This document shows, piece after piece, positions 51,788 to 62,628 of a DNA stretch of 64,000 nucleotides (within the stretch, counting starts at the first letter, position 1; every line of letters begins with the position of its first letter). The stretch lies in the NCBI GenBank assembly GCA_947462335.1, contig OX381710.1, positions 1,860,001 through 1,924,000 of the forward strand, written 5' to 3'. Under the pieces are notes generated by a model. That model was not told where the DNA came from. It saw nothing but the letters and a program-made list of their open reading frames with translations, and did no database searches. A program made the translations under genes and the position numbers. The stretch is from Harmothoe impar (taxonomy: Eukaryota > Annelida > Polychaeta > Phyllodocida > Polynoidae).

Positions 51788-51864
51788 GCAAGGACAGAAA
51801 AGCGCCATGAGAAGACACAAAACTCTTCAACTCTTGTTCATCTTCTTCCTGAGTGTCTATAAAG
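51788..51864 (+). CDS. Lectin-like gene, signal-peptide exon
   Basis: Preceded by a T-rich tract and acceptor TTTTGCAG, and followed by donor GTGAGT at 51,865. ATG at 51,807 opens a 19-codon peptide: a basic start, then hydrophobic LQLLFIFFLSVY, typical of a signal peptide. The exon ends one base into a codon (phase 1). This fits the exon at 57,099, which begins with two bases of a split codon, so the joined frame stays open. Acceptor before the ATG implies an upstream untranslated exon. The product would be secreted. Coding part begins at 51,807; the first 19 bases of the exon are 5' UTR. Confidence 0.65.
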
Positions 51865-52683
51865 GTGAGTATGTAAGCCACATCTGCAAAAACTTGGCAG
51901 TTGCTATGAAGTAAACTCAAACATCAAAACAATCAACAGTGCTCAGTGCCATTGTGTATAATTAAGCAGCCGGTGGAACTAAAGTCACTAAACTAGAACC
52001 TTGCATTAGTAAAGTGTTTACCTGCATACCAAACTTTGAAAGACTCCCCTTCAAATTGCTGAGCCCCAAACGTAATATTGCAGCTCATTTTTTAAGGCCG
52101 AAAAGCCCCGGAGGGGCCCTGGTGGTGAGCTTGCGAACTACCAGGTTGAGGCATTATATTGTTTTCATTTGACAGGAAGTCAGTACGGGTGCCGCCATTT
52201 TGTTTTAAGGGGTGCCGCCATTTTGTCTTAAGGTGTCACAACACAAATTTATACAAATAATGATAAAATTAATATTAATCAACCTTCGATCCTGAGGTTG
52301 ATCATAAGCATACCTATACCCCCTAACATGGACCCAAGGAATTCAATGGTTCTATTGGTTTGTTGCTAAGACAGCTGGTTGCCTAGCAACAACTATTCTA
52401 ATTGTTTATCTGGCTAGCAACACCCATTTCCATGCTCCTGAGGTTGATTATAATCCTACCTACACCCCCTAACATGGACCAAAGGAATTCAATGGTTCTA
52501 TTAGTGCTGCTGCACTGGTGGCCACCTAGTGGCTGTATATTACACTAAATCCCTGTAATGGCATGTTTTCCCCTGTTGTGTCACATCCGTCAGTTATATC
52601 ATCCTCCCGCCCTGTTTATATGGTGTCTTGAATGGGTCCCCTACAAATATACCAACCATGTAGACATTATGTTCCTTCAAATG
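51865..52683 (+). other. Lectin intron, left part: duplications and YY1-like words
   Basis: GTGCCGCCATTTTGT occurs twice (~52,189 and 52,206); GCCGCCATTTT is the reverse YY1 consensus. A ~75-bp block with CCCCCTAACATGGACC and AAGGAATTCAATGGTTCTAT is duplicated (52,289-52,360 and 52,437-52,510). Confidence 0.55.
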
Positions 52684-54580
52684 CAAGAATTGCGGTTGTT
52701 GCCGCGTATTTTTTTGAATTTATAAAGTATTTTATTCACAAAGTGATTTTCAAAAATACAGTACTCGATTCAAAGATGAGTTATCGCACACAGATGATTG
52801 TGTATGTGATATGAATTGGATGTTACATTCAGTCTAATCAGTAATTGCTCACAATATAATTATCATCATACAATTAACATACAGGTTAATTGGAGAATTC
52901 TTATATCCGGCTTATAATCGATAGGTACATTTGATTGACAATTTGTATAAATTGTAACAGAATTAGTGGGCTTCAATGTTATTAACGACATCAACATTAT
53001 CGAGAGTTTTTCCACATTAAACTCAATGGAGAGATGTTATCACAGGTAGTTATTATATATAATCGATCTACCGTTTCATTTTTAACATGTAGAGCTCAAG
53101 TAATTTTGCCTTTGCCTTAGACCTAAAGATCTCTCTAGAACTGGCTAGGCGACAGGAGGTATTCATTGTATTCCATAAATCAATCCCTCGATAAATAGGG
53201 CTTCTTCTATAATCCCACTTAATACAAGGGGGGTAGGCCAGTAAGCCAGTGCCCGTAGATCTGGTCACTCGCCCACCTTGTTCTGGTACATAAAAAAACA
53301 GAGACCTAATTCCTCTGGCTGGTGGTTAGTTCCATACATGTATTTGTACAATAATAATAACAATTGTATATCATATCTTATACTCAGTTGGTCAACGTTA
53401 GCATCCAAATGCAGGTTTATCACTGGGTATTTAATTTTTACATTCAAACACGTACGAAGACACCTATTTTGGGTCTGTTGCAGTCTTCTGTGCTGACTGG
53501 CCAGAACTCCATTGTATAAGTAGCCACAGTACTCAAGTACAGGCAATATGGTCTGTTTATACACTAATATGGCAGTTTGCTTAGAGACAGCTCTGCGCAT
53601 CTTACCAAGCATATGGTTTCTGTTACTAGCAGTACTTATCGATCTACTAATGCTTTTTGTAAGGCTAAACTTGGAGTCTAACACAATGCCAAAATACTCA
53701 TATTCATTCGTGTATTCGAGGGTGTTCTTGCCCATGTATATCTTGATATCAGACGTCCTCGTGACCTGTTTACCAAAGGCGACAATTTTGGTTTTACCTG
53801 TGTGTATTGACAGTCCACTGGAGTTAAACCAATCATAAATAGATGAGGCATCTGTCTGTAATTTGTTACAGGCGGTTTTAAGGCATTTATCCGAGTAGTA
53901 AAAGACTACATCATCCGCATATAATAACATTTTACAGTTCTTTACAACACTAGGTAACTTATTGACAAAACAGATAAATAATAAGGGTCCTAGTATAGAA
54001 CCTTGAGGTACCCCAAACTTTACAGGTAAATATGGTGAGGTTGTATTATTACATATTACGGCTTGGCTGCGTGCGCTTAGATACGAGCAGAGCCAATCGG
54101 TGTAGATTACCGGAAGATTCATTGCTCTCATTCTGGCTATTAGCTCTCCCTGATGGATGCTGTCGAATGCTTTGCGTATATCGAGAAAACACGTAACGAT
54201 AAATAAATCATTATCCTTTGCATAATATGTATCATTGACCAGTCTAAACACAGCATCATTTGTACCACGGGTATTTCTAAAACCATACTGGTTATTACAT
54301 AAAATTTTATTATCTTCTAAATGTGAATTTATGCGACGATGTTTAATGCGTTCCATTATTTTGCTAGGGACAGGCAACAAAGAAATAGGGCGCCAGTTTC
54401 CCACTTGTCTGGAGTCACCCGACTTGGGAAGAGGCACCACCTTGGCTGCTGCCCATTTATCAGGAAACGAGGCTGTGTGTAGACAAATATTTATTAAGTC
54501 CCTTAGCATGGGGGCCATGACTAATAAAGCATCCTTTAATACTGAGGCATTTTCTTACGCGGCAACAACCGCAATTCTTG
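52684..54580 (-). mobile_element. 5'-truncated LINE flanked by 25-bp inverted repeat
   Basis: Minus-strand RT fragment with a 3' UTR ending in a short A-run (T7 at ~52,709). Both edges carry the same 25-bp sequence in inverted orientation (52,684-52,708 and 54,556-54,580, core TTGCGGTTGTTGCCGCG), not a direct target duplication. The endonuclease and ORF1 are missing. Confidence 0.8.
53068..54555 (-). pseudogene. LINE reverse transcriptase fragment
   Basis: The RT frame is open from about 54,555, with the first ATG at 54,518, and runs 417 codons from there to 53,265. It has LPKSGDSRQVGNWRPISLLP, CFLDIRKAFDSIH, FGVPQGSILGPLLF and YADD (about 53,896-53,907 on the minus strand). The downstream C-terminal region (PVLEYCGYLYNGV, QNRCLRTCLN) continues after a one-base frameshift at ~53,265 into a second 66-codon frame ending at 53,068. 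It lacks an endonuclease. Related to, but clearly distinct from, ORF2 of the 40.5-kb LINE. Dead copy in the lectin intron, opposite strand. Confidence 0.92.
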
Positions 54581-55686
54581 TTATTGGCTAACCTTGTCAT
54601 GTTTGTAATACGATGGCTAAACCTCTAATGTGTGTAATCTAATTGATATACTTCTTTCACTCCTATTCATGAATAAAAATCAGGCAATCAAAATCAAACC
54701 AACAATGTGATTTGTGCACTAAATTGGTAAATACTGAATTATTTGTAGCTTGCCTCCAGTATTGAGGTCAATACACCCTGAATAATACATGTTGTGTCTC
54801 CAGCAGCTTCAACATAAACAAGGGGAGACTCAAGTGTTAAAGATACATTACCACCTAAATCAACTGAAAATCAAGTTATGAAATAAACCTAATGTAGACT
54901 TCCATTAGTCATTTCTTTATCAATTGACAGACCCTTTATCATAGGAAATCCATTTGTTATGAAATATTTATAAACGAAATACTGAATGGAGGGCTCTCTG
55001 GTAGACCTATGAACTCACTGTGAGAGCATATGTGTTTTGATCGTTCATAATGCACCCCTAGCTGATAATCATTTGTGTCGGCGGACAGCTATTCATTTAG
55101 GACAACATTTTTCTTATGCTAAATACTGAATAAAAGCCGCCAAAGTTTCCACATGGCCAAGCAGTTATACATAGCATGTAATTTACCTAAAATGAGAAAA
55201 TCACCTAAAATTAGCTGGTATTGTATCTTTAACAGTGAATGCGCTAGTGTCCATTTTTAAAATGTACTTACTATCAAAATGCCTGAATCTAAGATTAATA
55301 TGTTCTGTTGTATTTCTTTAAAATATCTGCTGGTTGAAATGAATAGGAAAGTAGAATAGCCTAAAAAGAGAGACAAGTGTAACAAGCAAATATAAAATGA
55401 GCATCTTCTATGGAGTCCCATAGGCTCGCACTAGGAACTACTTTGTCTTTTTAAATGTACTGATTATCAAAGTGATTGTATCTAGGTTTAACGTATTCCC
55501 ATTATATGTCTTTGAAATATATCTGTTTATTGAAATTAAAAGGAAAAGTAAAGAGCAAAGATATGGTTTGAAGGTCGGGGCAGAGAGGTAGGGAGAAAGA
55601 AGTGGGCTGTAGGAAATCACTGAGGCAGGAATAGGCAAAGTAATATTCATGATCATGATAGAGTAAGCGTAAAGCAAAATGTTGAC
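54581..55686. other. Lectin intron, middle part, no gene seen
   Basis: AT-rich with a loose duplication around TTAAAATGTACTTACTATCA-like words (~55,258 and ~55,450). No coding or RNA feature. Confidence 0.45.
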
Positions 55687-55922
55687 CAGTTGCCATGTCT
55701 GACCAGGTGCCGTCTTTGACTGGGTTGCCATCTTTGACAGGATGTTTCAAAAGAAATTATACTCATATATATCTAAGGATTTGTAAAACCGTTATGGGGG
55801 TTGTTATATGGCAATCGTAATTAGCCTCTTGTTGTTGGTACTTTTACTGTATCTTGCCAAACCGGTCAGAGCTGGCACTCGGTCAGACACAAAAACATTG
55901 GCCAAAGTTTGTGAGACACAGT
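55687..55922. mobile_element. Short CTTTGACC-type element
   Basis: Left: units TGACCAGGTGCCGTCTT, TGACTGGGTTGCCATCTT, then CAGGATGTTTCAAAAG. Right: CCGGTCAGAGCTGGCACTCG, GTCAGACAC, and TTTGTGAGACACAG mirroring the outer GTGTCTCA end seen at 6,945. The third member of the family. Confidence 0.6.
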
Positions 55923-56328
55923 CATCAATCTTGTCCTAATTAGCCATGTACAGACTTGTAAACCATATGGTAATGATCATATCTTTTTTATCTGGGCTAC
56001 ATACATAACAGCACTGTACCATAAATAATACCTGATATCACCACTTGTTACAATAACTTAGAAATGGCCCATATAACTCAATTTTATACAAATATATATC
56101 CTGTATTCTCATAATGTAGCAACTAACATTGATCTCTGTCGCTGAACGCAGGTTGAATTAAAATTGAAAGTGTCCCTCAAAAAAAGTAAGCCCCTCTCAA
56201 CGCTACTACAGGGCCTCAAACTCATGGCAAACTATGCCTCATCTCCCTGGCAAACTGTGCCCCATATGCGTGGTAAACTGTACTTAATTTGGCTTCTGGC
56301 GAACGGTGCCCCTTTATCTCTACCTATA
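55923..56328. other. Lectin intron, no gene seen
   Basis: Low-complexity-free AT-rich sequence. The 81-codon ORF at 56,164 overlaps the adjacent inverted repeat and has no domain. Confidence 0.4.
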
Positions 56329-56592
56329 GTGGCCCAGAAGGGCCAAATGGAATCAAATCAAAACGTGAAAGTCAAAACTCAAAACGTGAAAGTTGAAATC
56401 AAAACATGAAAAGTGAAGAACAAAACAGCAAAAGGGCTTTCAGATTTCAGGTTTTTTTAACGTTTCAACTTTCAAAGTCAATCTGTCTGTTTTGCGTTTC
56501 ATTTTTCACTTTTCGAGTTTTGATATTGGTGTTTCGTGTTACATTTTTTGCATTTTAATTTGATTCCATTTGGCCCTTTCTGGGCCACTGTG
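56329..56592. repeat. 262-bp inverted repeat (MITE-like)
   Basis: AGTGGCCCAGAAGGGCCAAA then TGGAATCAAA pairs with TTTGATTCCA then TTTGGCCCTTTCTGGGCCACT. Inner zones carry AAAACGTGAAAGT tandem words and their complements. Confidence 0.8.
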
Positions 56593-57098
56593 CTCTACTA
56601 TTTCAGCCCCTGTAACTGCATTTCTAAAATTTAAAAAAAGGACTGCAGGAAGTGACGTCGCTGGTGCGGTGACATCACTCATCCTACCGTTCTAAGAGCA
56701 GATATTCAGCCTAGATAATTAAAATTTTACTGTGCTTTGTATCTGGTTGAAGAATGTGGAAATAAGGATCATGTCCGCCATTTTGTCAGCCAAAACAACT
56801 CTTTACAGCATTGTATAGAGAACTTACATTCGTAGGCCCCGCTAACCTTTTTATTCTCACCTTCATTTAATGGCAAGTGATATATCTTCAGAATTTCAGA
56901 TGATTTTGTTAGTCCGTAATAAGTGCATGTGTATGAAGTTCACCTGTATCATTTCATATGAGGGGATTTTTTCTAAAACTTGACAAAAAAACAACTTTAT
57001 TGAGTTATAGATCCACTTTTACGATTTCTATTATGCTAGGCTAAAACTAAAAACTAATTTTATATTTTGTACCCTTTCCCATGTTTGACTCCATTTAG
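56593..57098. other. Lectin intron, 3' part
   Basis: Ends with a pyrimidine-rich tract and AG at 57,097-57,098. Contains CCGCCATTTTGTC (~56,777). No other feature. Confidence 0.45.
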
Positions 57099-57240
57099 GC
57101 CGTGTGCGGTGTGAGTCGGCTTACTACTACTCTCGTTATAAGACAACCTGGGACGGTGCGGAACACCAGTGTGATGACATTGGAGGATACTTAGTGAAAT
57201 TTGATGATGTCCCTGAGTTGGAAGCCGTTATCAAGGAAAG
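57099..57240 (+). CDS. Lectin-like gene, first CTLD exon
   Basis: 142-bp exon between acceptor CATTTAG and donor GTGAGC. It translates, after two bases of a split codon, to RVRCESAYYYSRYKTTWDGA and onward through EHQC, IGGYLVKFDD and PELEAVIKE. This is the N-terminal half of a C-type lectin-like domain: aromatic YYYS, W-x2-A-x3-C and GG-x-L-V-x-F/I...E. It starts in phase 1, as required by the signal exon at 51,788, and ends two bases into a codon. The second half of the domain (WIG/EPN-WND-type region and last cysteines) is not found downstream in the window, so the gene continues further right or is incomplete. Sugar binding cannot be judged without the EPN/QPD loop. Confidence 0.8.
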
Positions 57241-58019
57241 GTGAGCATCTACAAAACCTTTCAATGTTTGGAAATACGTATGAGTATCATACATCACATA
57301 TGGTTAAAAAACAAATGTATGTTTTTTAACCATTTGTTTATTCAAATAACCAAAGCAAAACACACAAAATTGGAATACACAGTTTATAGACTCTATCTTC
57401 ACTTTGTCTATGGCAGTTATTGACTTCTCCTGATTTATCTACAGAATCTTGCAGGTGTGTAGAAGAGATCAATTTAAAAGGAAAAAGTCATGCATAAAGG
57501 TTGAAATAAAAAAGTAAAAAATCCAACTAAAATATATCGCCGTCAAAGCCTGGAATTTGTTCTTTTTGATTTTTATTTGAGATGAAACACACTAGGCTTA
57601 TAGAAAGAAAAGATGTAAATTTTCATGTGTCCGATGGATACTTTTAGATTTCTCTCAGAGGCCAAAATATCCTTAAATCAGAGTTACAGGCTATCTTTAT
57701 TCTTTTTTTTTATATGTCCCCTGTCTCACATAAGGCAATCACAACCTTTCCTGATCAGTATATTTCATTAGGCATACATGCTACCTCACAGATTCAAGAT
57801 GTTTCTCACAAATTTAGCCGTCGCAGATACCTCGACATTTCCCTAGGATCGGCCATGGTAGACACCCTGGAAGAAAACCAAGAGAACCCCACTTTCCTCC
57901 TCTCTCTTTTGTGACCACTGCTAGGCTTCCGCCCCAGAACATTTTTAATTATCTGTCTATCATTTATAGAAGCTGAGAAATCGATCAGAATGTGAAGCGT
58001 TCTAGAAGCAAAGTCTTAC
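57241..58019. other. Lectin intron, no further CTLD exon seen
   Basis: Contains a small hairpin (AAAAAACAAATGTATGTTTTTT, ~57,306) shortened here as an A-rich/T-rich pair. The ORF at 57,714 has no CTLD motif. Confidence 0.4.
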
Positions 58020-58243
58020 TACCGTAAATTCTCGCGTATAAGCCTAACTCGCGTATAAGCCGCACCCCTAACTTTGACAAATTATATAAGCCGCAGAGGG
58101 GCTCTGAATATTACGATTTTGGAACTGTAGTATACTAATAAAAACTCTCGTATAAGCCGCACCCTATATAGGCATGTTTGGTATCAAAAGAAAGCTGAGT
58201 CTGACTCGCGTACAAGCCGCGGCTTCTACGCGAGAATTTACGG
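58020..58243. mobile_element. mariner-like MITE
   Basis: TACCGTAAATTCTCGCGTAT and its reverse complement at the right (CGCGAGAATTTACGGTA) flank ~180 bp with repeated CGCGTATAAGCCGCACCC. TA sits at both edges, as for Tc1/mariner-derived MITEs. Confidence 0.8.
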
Positions 58244-58979
58244 TATAGAAATGTTATGGGGCAGCTTCGACAGATTGGCACCAAAGTGGACACCGTTTTC
58301 TCTTCACAATGACACATCAAATATCAATTGTATTGACTCAAATTCTTTACCAGAAAACGCCCATGGTATTCAATGGTGTGACATGCTTGATAAATTGAAC
58401 TTCCATTAACATTGTATTGATCTTTACTGCATGAGTTCAAGGAATTACGAGAACGGAAATGTCAGTAAATAAGTAGCTGGTGTGGGCTTTGAGATTTCCA
58501 TAGAATTTACTTGGATTTACATTCCCAGAGATTTACTGACTTACGGAAATATCAGTAAATCCCAATGTCATATTTACTGATTTGCATAAATCCCAGTAAA
58601 TCCCAATGAGATATTTACTGACTTGCGTAAATCTGAGTAAATCCAAATGCCAGGAGCATGACAGGTAAATGTAACAGGGGGCAGACAAAAATGTGGACCA
58701 GTTGATGGGGAGCACCCAACGGATTTTATCATCATGGTTTGTTTAAAACTGATTAAATGCTACAGTAAAACTTGGTTACAACAAACTTCCTTATAGCAAA
58801 TATTGGTTACTACGTATTTCTCTAATAAAGTAACTTGGTTATAACAAGGTGCTGTTGGTCTAAACTTGTTTATAACAAACAAATCTTTTGCATTAAGAAT
58901 GAAGTTAATGGTTTTATCAGTTAAATTACCTAGAGAGACCTAAAAAACACTTAAGCTTAGAAGCCTACTGTAGAGCTTC
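58244..58979. other. Noncoding; ATTTACTGA-rich repeat zone
   Basis: At 58,495-58,660 AGATTTACTGACTTACGGAA and ATATTTACTGACTTGCGTAA-type words recur in both orientations. 58,760-58,880 has ACTTGGTTATAACAA-like repeats. No gene. Confidence 0.5.
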
Positions 58980-59287
58980 TGCCTCCACCCATACCCCACC
59001 TCCCCTGCCCTGTGTGCAGCTGTGTGAAGTGGTGGGCGACTGTGGAAGGGGGTAGAGGTGTAGGGCTTCTTTACCCCCCCCCCCCCCGCCGCCCCTAGGA
59101 AGCTGTGGGAGGTGGTGGGTGACTGTGGGTGACTGCCCCACCCCCTGGTACCCTGAGCCGGCCTGGGGGATGGTGGTAGTGTGTGGCATGTGTAGAGGCT
59201 TCATACCCCGCCCCCTGGTACCCTGAACCGACCTGGGGGGTAGTGGTAGTGGTAGGGCTAGTGTAGAGGTTTCTTTACCCGGCCCCT
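58980..59287. repeat. GC-rich imperfect ~74-bp repeats
   Basis: CCCCCTGGTACCCTGA-CCG-CCTGGGGG occurs at ~59,140 and ~59,212 with GTGGTAGTG between. A C-run at ~59,074. The 110-codon minus ORF is Pro/Gly-rich repeat product. Confidence 0.65.
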
Positions 59288-59735
59288 GATATATCATGTA
59301 AACAAGAGGTTTATGTCATGTAAACATGAGGTTTACATTGAGATTTACTTGGCTTTATTCAATATTTTTTGCAATATTTACATAAAAGTGATATGCCAAT
59401 ATAGCGAATGTCAATGACATCCCTGGGAGAAAGCACTGAAATTGGTTGTACTGGCCCTAGAGACTTGTTAGGTCCAGTAGGGAGCACTGTGTACGTTTAG
59501 GGAAAATTACTTACAATTGTTCATGCTTCTTAGCCAGCCCTGCTCACCCCTAGGGTCAGTACAAGCTCCCCCAATTCCATCCGATTGGTTCTACCTGTCC
59601 AGACATAAACCTCTTGTTTACACGATGTAAACCTCATGTTTACATGACATAAACCTCATGTTTACATGACATGTACCTCATATTTACGTGATGTAAACCT
59701 CATGTTTACGTGATGTAAACCTCATGCCTCCCCAT
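59288..59735. mobile_element. Element with CATGTAAACATGAGGTTTA terminal arrays
   Basis: The left array repeats TCATGTAAACATGAGGTTTA (59,295-59,340). The right array repeats its reverse complement five or six times (TAAACCTCATGTTTACATGA, 59,609-59,725). Internal ~270 bp noncoding. Same design as the CTTTGACC family but unrelated sequence. Confidence 0.65.
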
Positions 59736-59749
59736 GTGCACTCCATGGT

Positions 59750-60390
59750 GGTCAGTGCAATAATGATCTCTCAGCCAATCAGGAGCTAGTCTCGTTCTAG
59801 TCACGTGACCAACACTGCACCCCCTATATAATGGGGATGCAGTGTGAGCTCCTCAGTCCACTGCTGTCTGACCATGGGAACACACCTCCTGCCTGCACCT
59901 ACCTCCTGCCTACTAAAGAGCTGCATGACTACAATTCATCAAATTTGATAATTTATCTGCAAATGATGGAAGTAGTATAGTATGTATCGGAACGGGACTA
60001 TGCTTAAGTACTGTTTATTACTCAATCGACCTGCAGCCTATCAGAGGCCTCCATTTGGTCATGTGACCCGTTGCCATGGTAACGTGACCTACTTAGGACT
60101 CTCAGCCAATCAGAAGCCAGCATTCTGGGTGACCTACTGACCTACTTAGAAGCTCTCAGCCAATCAGAGGCCGGCATTCTGGTAACCATGGTAACGTGAC
60201 CTACTAATGTCACGTGACCTACTTAGGCTCAGCCAATCAGAAGCCGGCATTCTGGTAACTATGGTAACGTGACCTACTTAGGGTTTTGTTTGTAAACAAC
60301 ACCACGTGGCTCTCTTGTTTGTAAACAACACCACGTGACACGTGACTGTTTGTAAACAAACAAAGTTATATAACTTATATATAGAAATAT
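59750..60390 (+). promoter_or_regulatory. CCAAT/E-box-rich promoter-like stretch
   Basis: CAGCCAATCAG occurs four times (~59,773, 60,104, 60,158 and 60,231). CACGTGAC-type E-boxes occur repeatedly (59,801, 60,214, 60,303, 60,331 and 60,338). CCCCTATATAATGGGG at 59,821 is a TATA-like word. The run at 59,965-60,050 is the inverted copy of 4,797-4,880. Local tandem duplication (GGTAACGTGACCTACTTAGG) explains part of the recurrence. Promoter activity for the downstream copy B is inference. Confidence 0.4.
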
Positions 60391-60810
60391 CACTAGGCGG
60401 CAGAGTGGTCAAAAGGCAATCTCGTAGTAGTAGGTCTACTTGGATCTTGAGTAGCCACCCTTGTGGTTATAATTACCTAGACTAGTTGGCTCTGCCAGCC
60501 TGGTCAAGTGAAAATTGGTAAGGAGACTATGAACTAGGCTAAGCTTGGATTTTAAAATAGCCTATAAAAGTATAATAAAACTATAGTACCCTCTTAGATT
60601 TGATGATTAGACATTGCCTACTAGGTATACACATTTGTACAATGGTATCATTGTGTATAAATGTTCTTTTGGTACATCATGCCGACTCTACACGAGCACC
60701 ATTTGCAACGACAGATAGTGCTAAACCTAAGACCTACCCACCCCGTAGAAAAAAATAGGGGTGACGTTTGTGAACTGTCCCTTAGTCTTTTTATTCTTTG
60801 TTTATTGTGT

Positions 60811-60828
60811 GGCCCCTAAAGAGGGGCC
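60811..60828. other. Perfect 7-bp-stem hairpin, site 4
   Basis: Identical to the palindrome at 90, 1,240 and 1,951, with the same upstream context. Confidence 0.8.
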
Positions 60829-61414
60829 GACTAACATCGGTGTTATTAATTACACCTCATGTTAGGCAGCATAGGATCAAACCTCAAAAGCATCAAAGCT
60901 CAAAGTCCTAATGGACAGAGAGCCCTGTGTGGCTTTTGAGGACGAGTGGGAGTGATCCGTTGCAGAATACCGATCCGTGAGAGGTTCTGACTATATATAT
61001 CTTTTATATCGCTTTAGATATGGTGTAGTATTTTTCATCTCGCTATAGTTTAGTTGATATTTTAAAGAAACTGCCTCATTCTATCAGAAATACACAACAT
61101 TGACATGTTTTTTATATTCAATATATTAGAAGTGTGCTTTGTTGCTTATATAGTTCATTATGCGTTTAAAATGTTCGCGAGTATAGTAGAAATGTACAAA
61201 AATCCTATTGTGGCGCCATCTGACGAAAAGAGCGGAGAACTATACTAGGGTATGGCGAGCTAGACTAGAGCATGTAATCACCAGGCGGCAGAGTGGTCAA
61301 AAGACAATCTCGTAGTAGTAGGTCTACTTGGATCTTGAGTAGCCACCCTTGTGGTTGCAATTACCTAGACTAGTTGACCCTGCCAGCCTGGTCAAGTGAA
61401 ATTAGTAAGGAGAC

Positions 61415-62550
61415 CGCACATTAACGCGCTCCACAGTCTTTAGACAGTTAAGACTATAGTACCGTAGATTCTACTGTGTACTCACACTAACTATTTACAG
61501 TGCTACATATTCATACCCGAGTTCTAAGTGGCTTTTTTTAGAAAAAAGCGATCTACTCACCCATTTTTTTTAGACAAACTCCTATTAGCAGGTAACCCCT
61601 GTATAAACCATACTGCAAAGATCTGCTACTTCGAGCGTCTGCCTCGTGACTGATAGTGTACAACAAGACGAAGTGGGCAGAGGTGAAGTACTGTTCCAAG
61701 AAAAATTGAGGCTCTTTATATAGCTGAGAGAGCGGCTAATCCGGATGTTCTAAGCTTGTTTTCACCTAGAGCCCCACCCTCTTCCAGAGAGGAATCAAAT
61801 TGCTTTTCACCTGGACCCTTCCACCCCTAATCCATCAGCATGAAAAGAGGGATAACAAGTGTAACGTGCGCTACATGTATATGGGATTATAGCTGGTGAA
61901 GAGATAAAGCCAGGTCAACTGTGTATACAAAGACTACAGGAGGTGATTAACGACAGGTGTGACGCCCAGCCCGTGGACGGATTATCTTCTAAGCTGACGC
62001 TTATTTAACTAGCCAGCTGCCGTCCGCTCCACTCACCATGGCAAGAGGAGGTGCTTTTGTTTTACACTTAAGTCGCTTACCACATGTACTCGTCTCTACC
62101 TCACAGACAGACACCCTCTCGCTTGCTTCACGACCCCTGTAGCTTTTTTTGTATACACACTCTAATCTCATAACCCCCTGATCCGTTATACAGGTAACGG
62201 GTATTCTCTTTTAAATAGCTGCCAGTCAGCCTGCGGCAGCTGAAAAAGACGGTAAGTAGCTTAGCTCTAGAAGCAAGAAGGCGTATATAAGGAGGCTGAC
62301 ATGTGTATAGGCGCCTTATAAGTCGGCAGGGGGTAAATACTAGCGAAAAAGGAAGGCAGGTGTGCAGGTAGCTTTCTAACAGACACGTGTGTGCACTAAG
62401 CTGCTTAAGTCTAAACCCACCTGCAGTAGTCAGGTAGCATGTGAAAACTTACTTAACAGATCTCTTAATTGAGTAGAGACTCTGTACTGAGAGAGTCTTT
62501 TCAGCCGTTTAAGAGGATTATCTAGGACAGGGTACATAAGGAGTGAAACG
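61415..62550 (+). other. Copy B spacer upstream of the ORF
   Basis: Collinear with 2,540-3,890 minus the MITE. If the ORF is expressed, its promoter or leader would lie here. I see no clear TATA or splice pattern that I can defend. Confidence 0.45.
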
Positions 62551-62628
62551 ACGCTCTCACCCATCACACTTTCTCGACCCGCCCTTCATCATCTTAGCAT
62601 CGTCCACTCTACGCTCGCTCAGAATGTT

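Noticed and set aside
57714..57914. Possible next lectin exon
   Set aside because: Lacks CTLD motifs and has no matching acceptor in phase 2.
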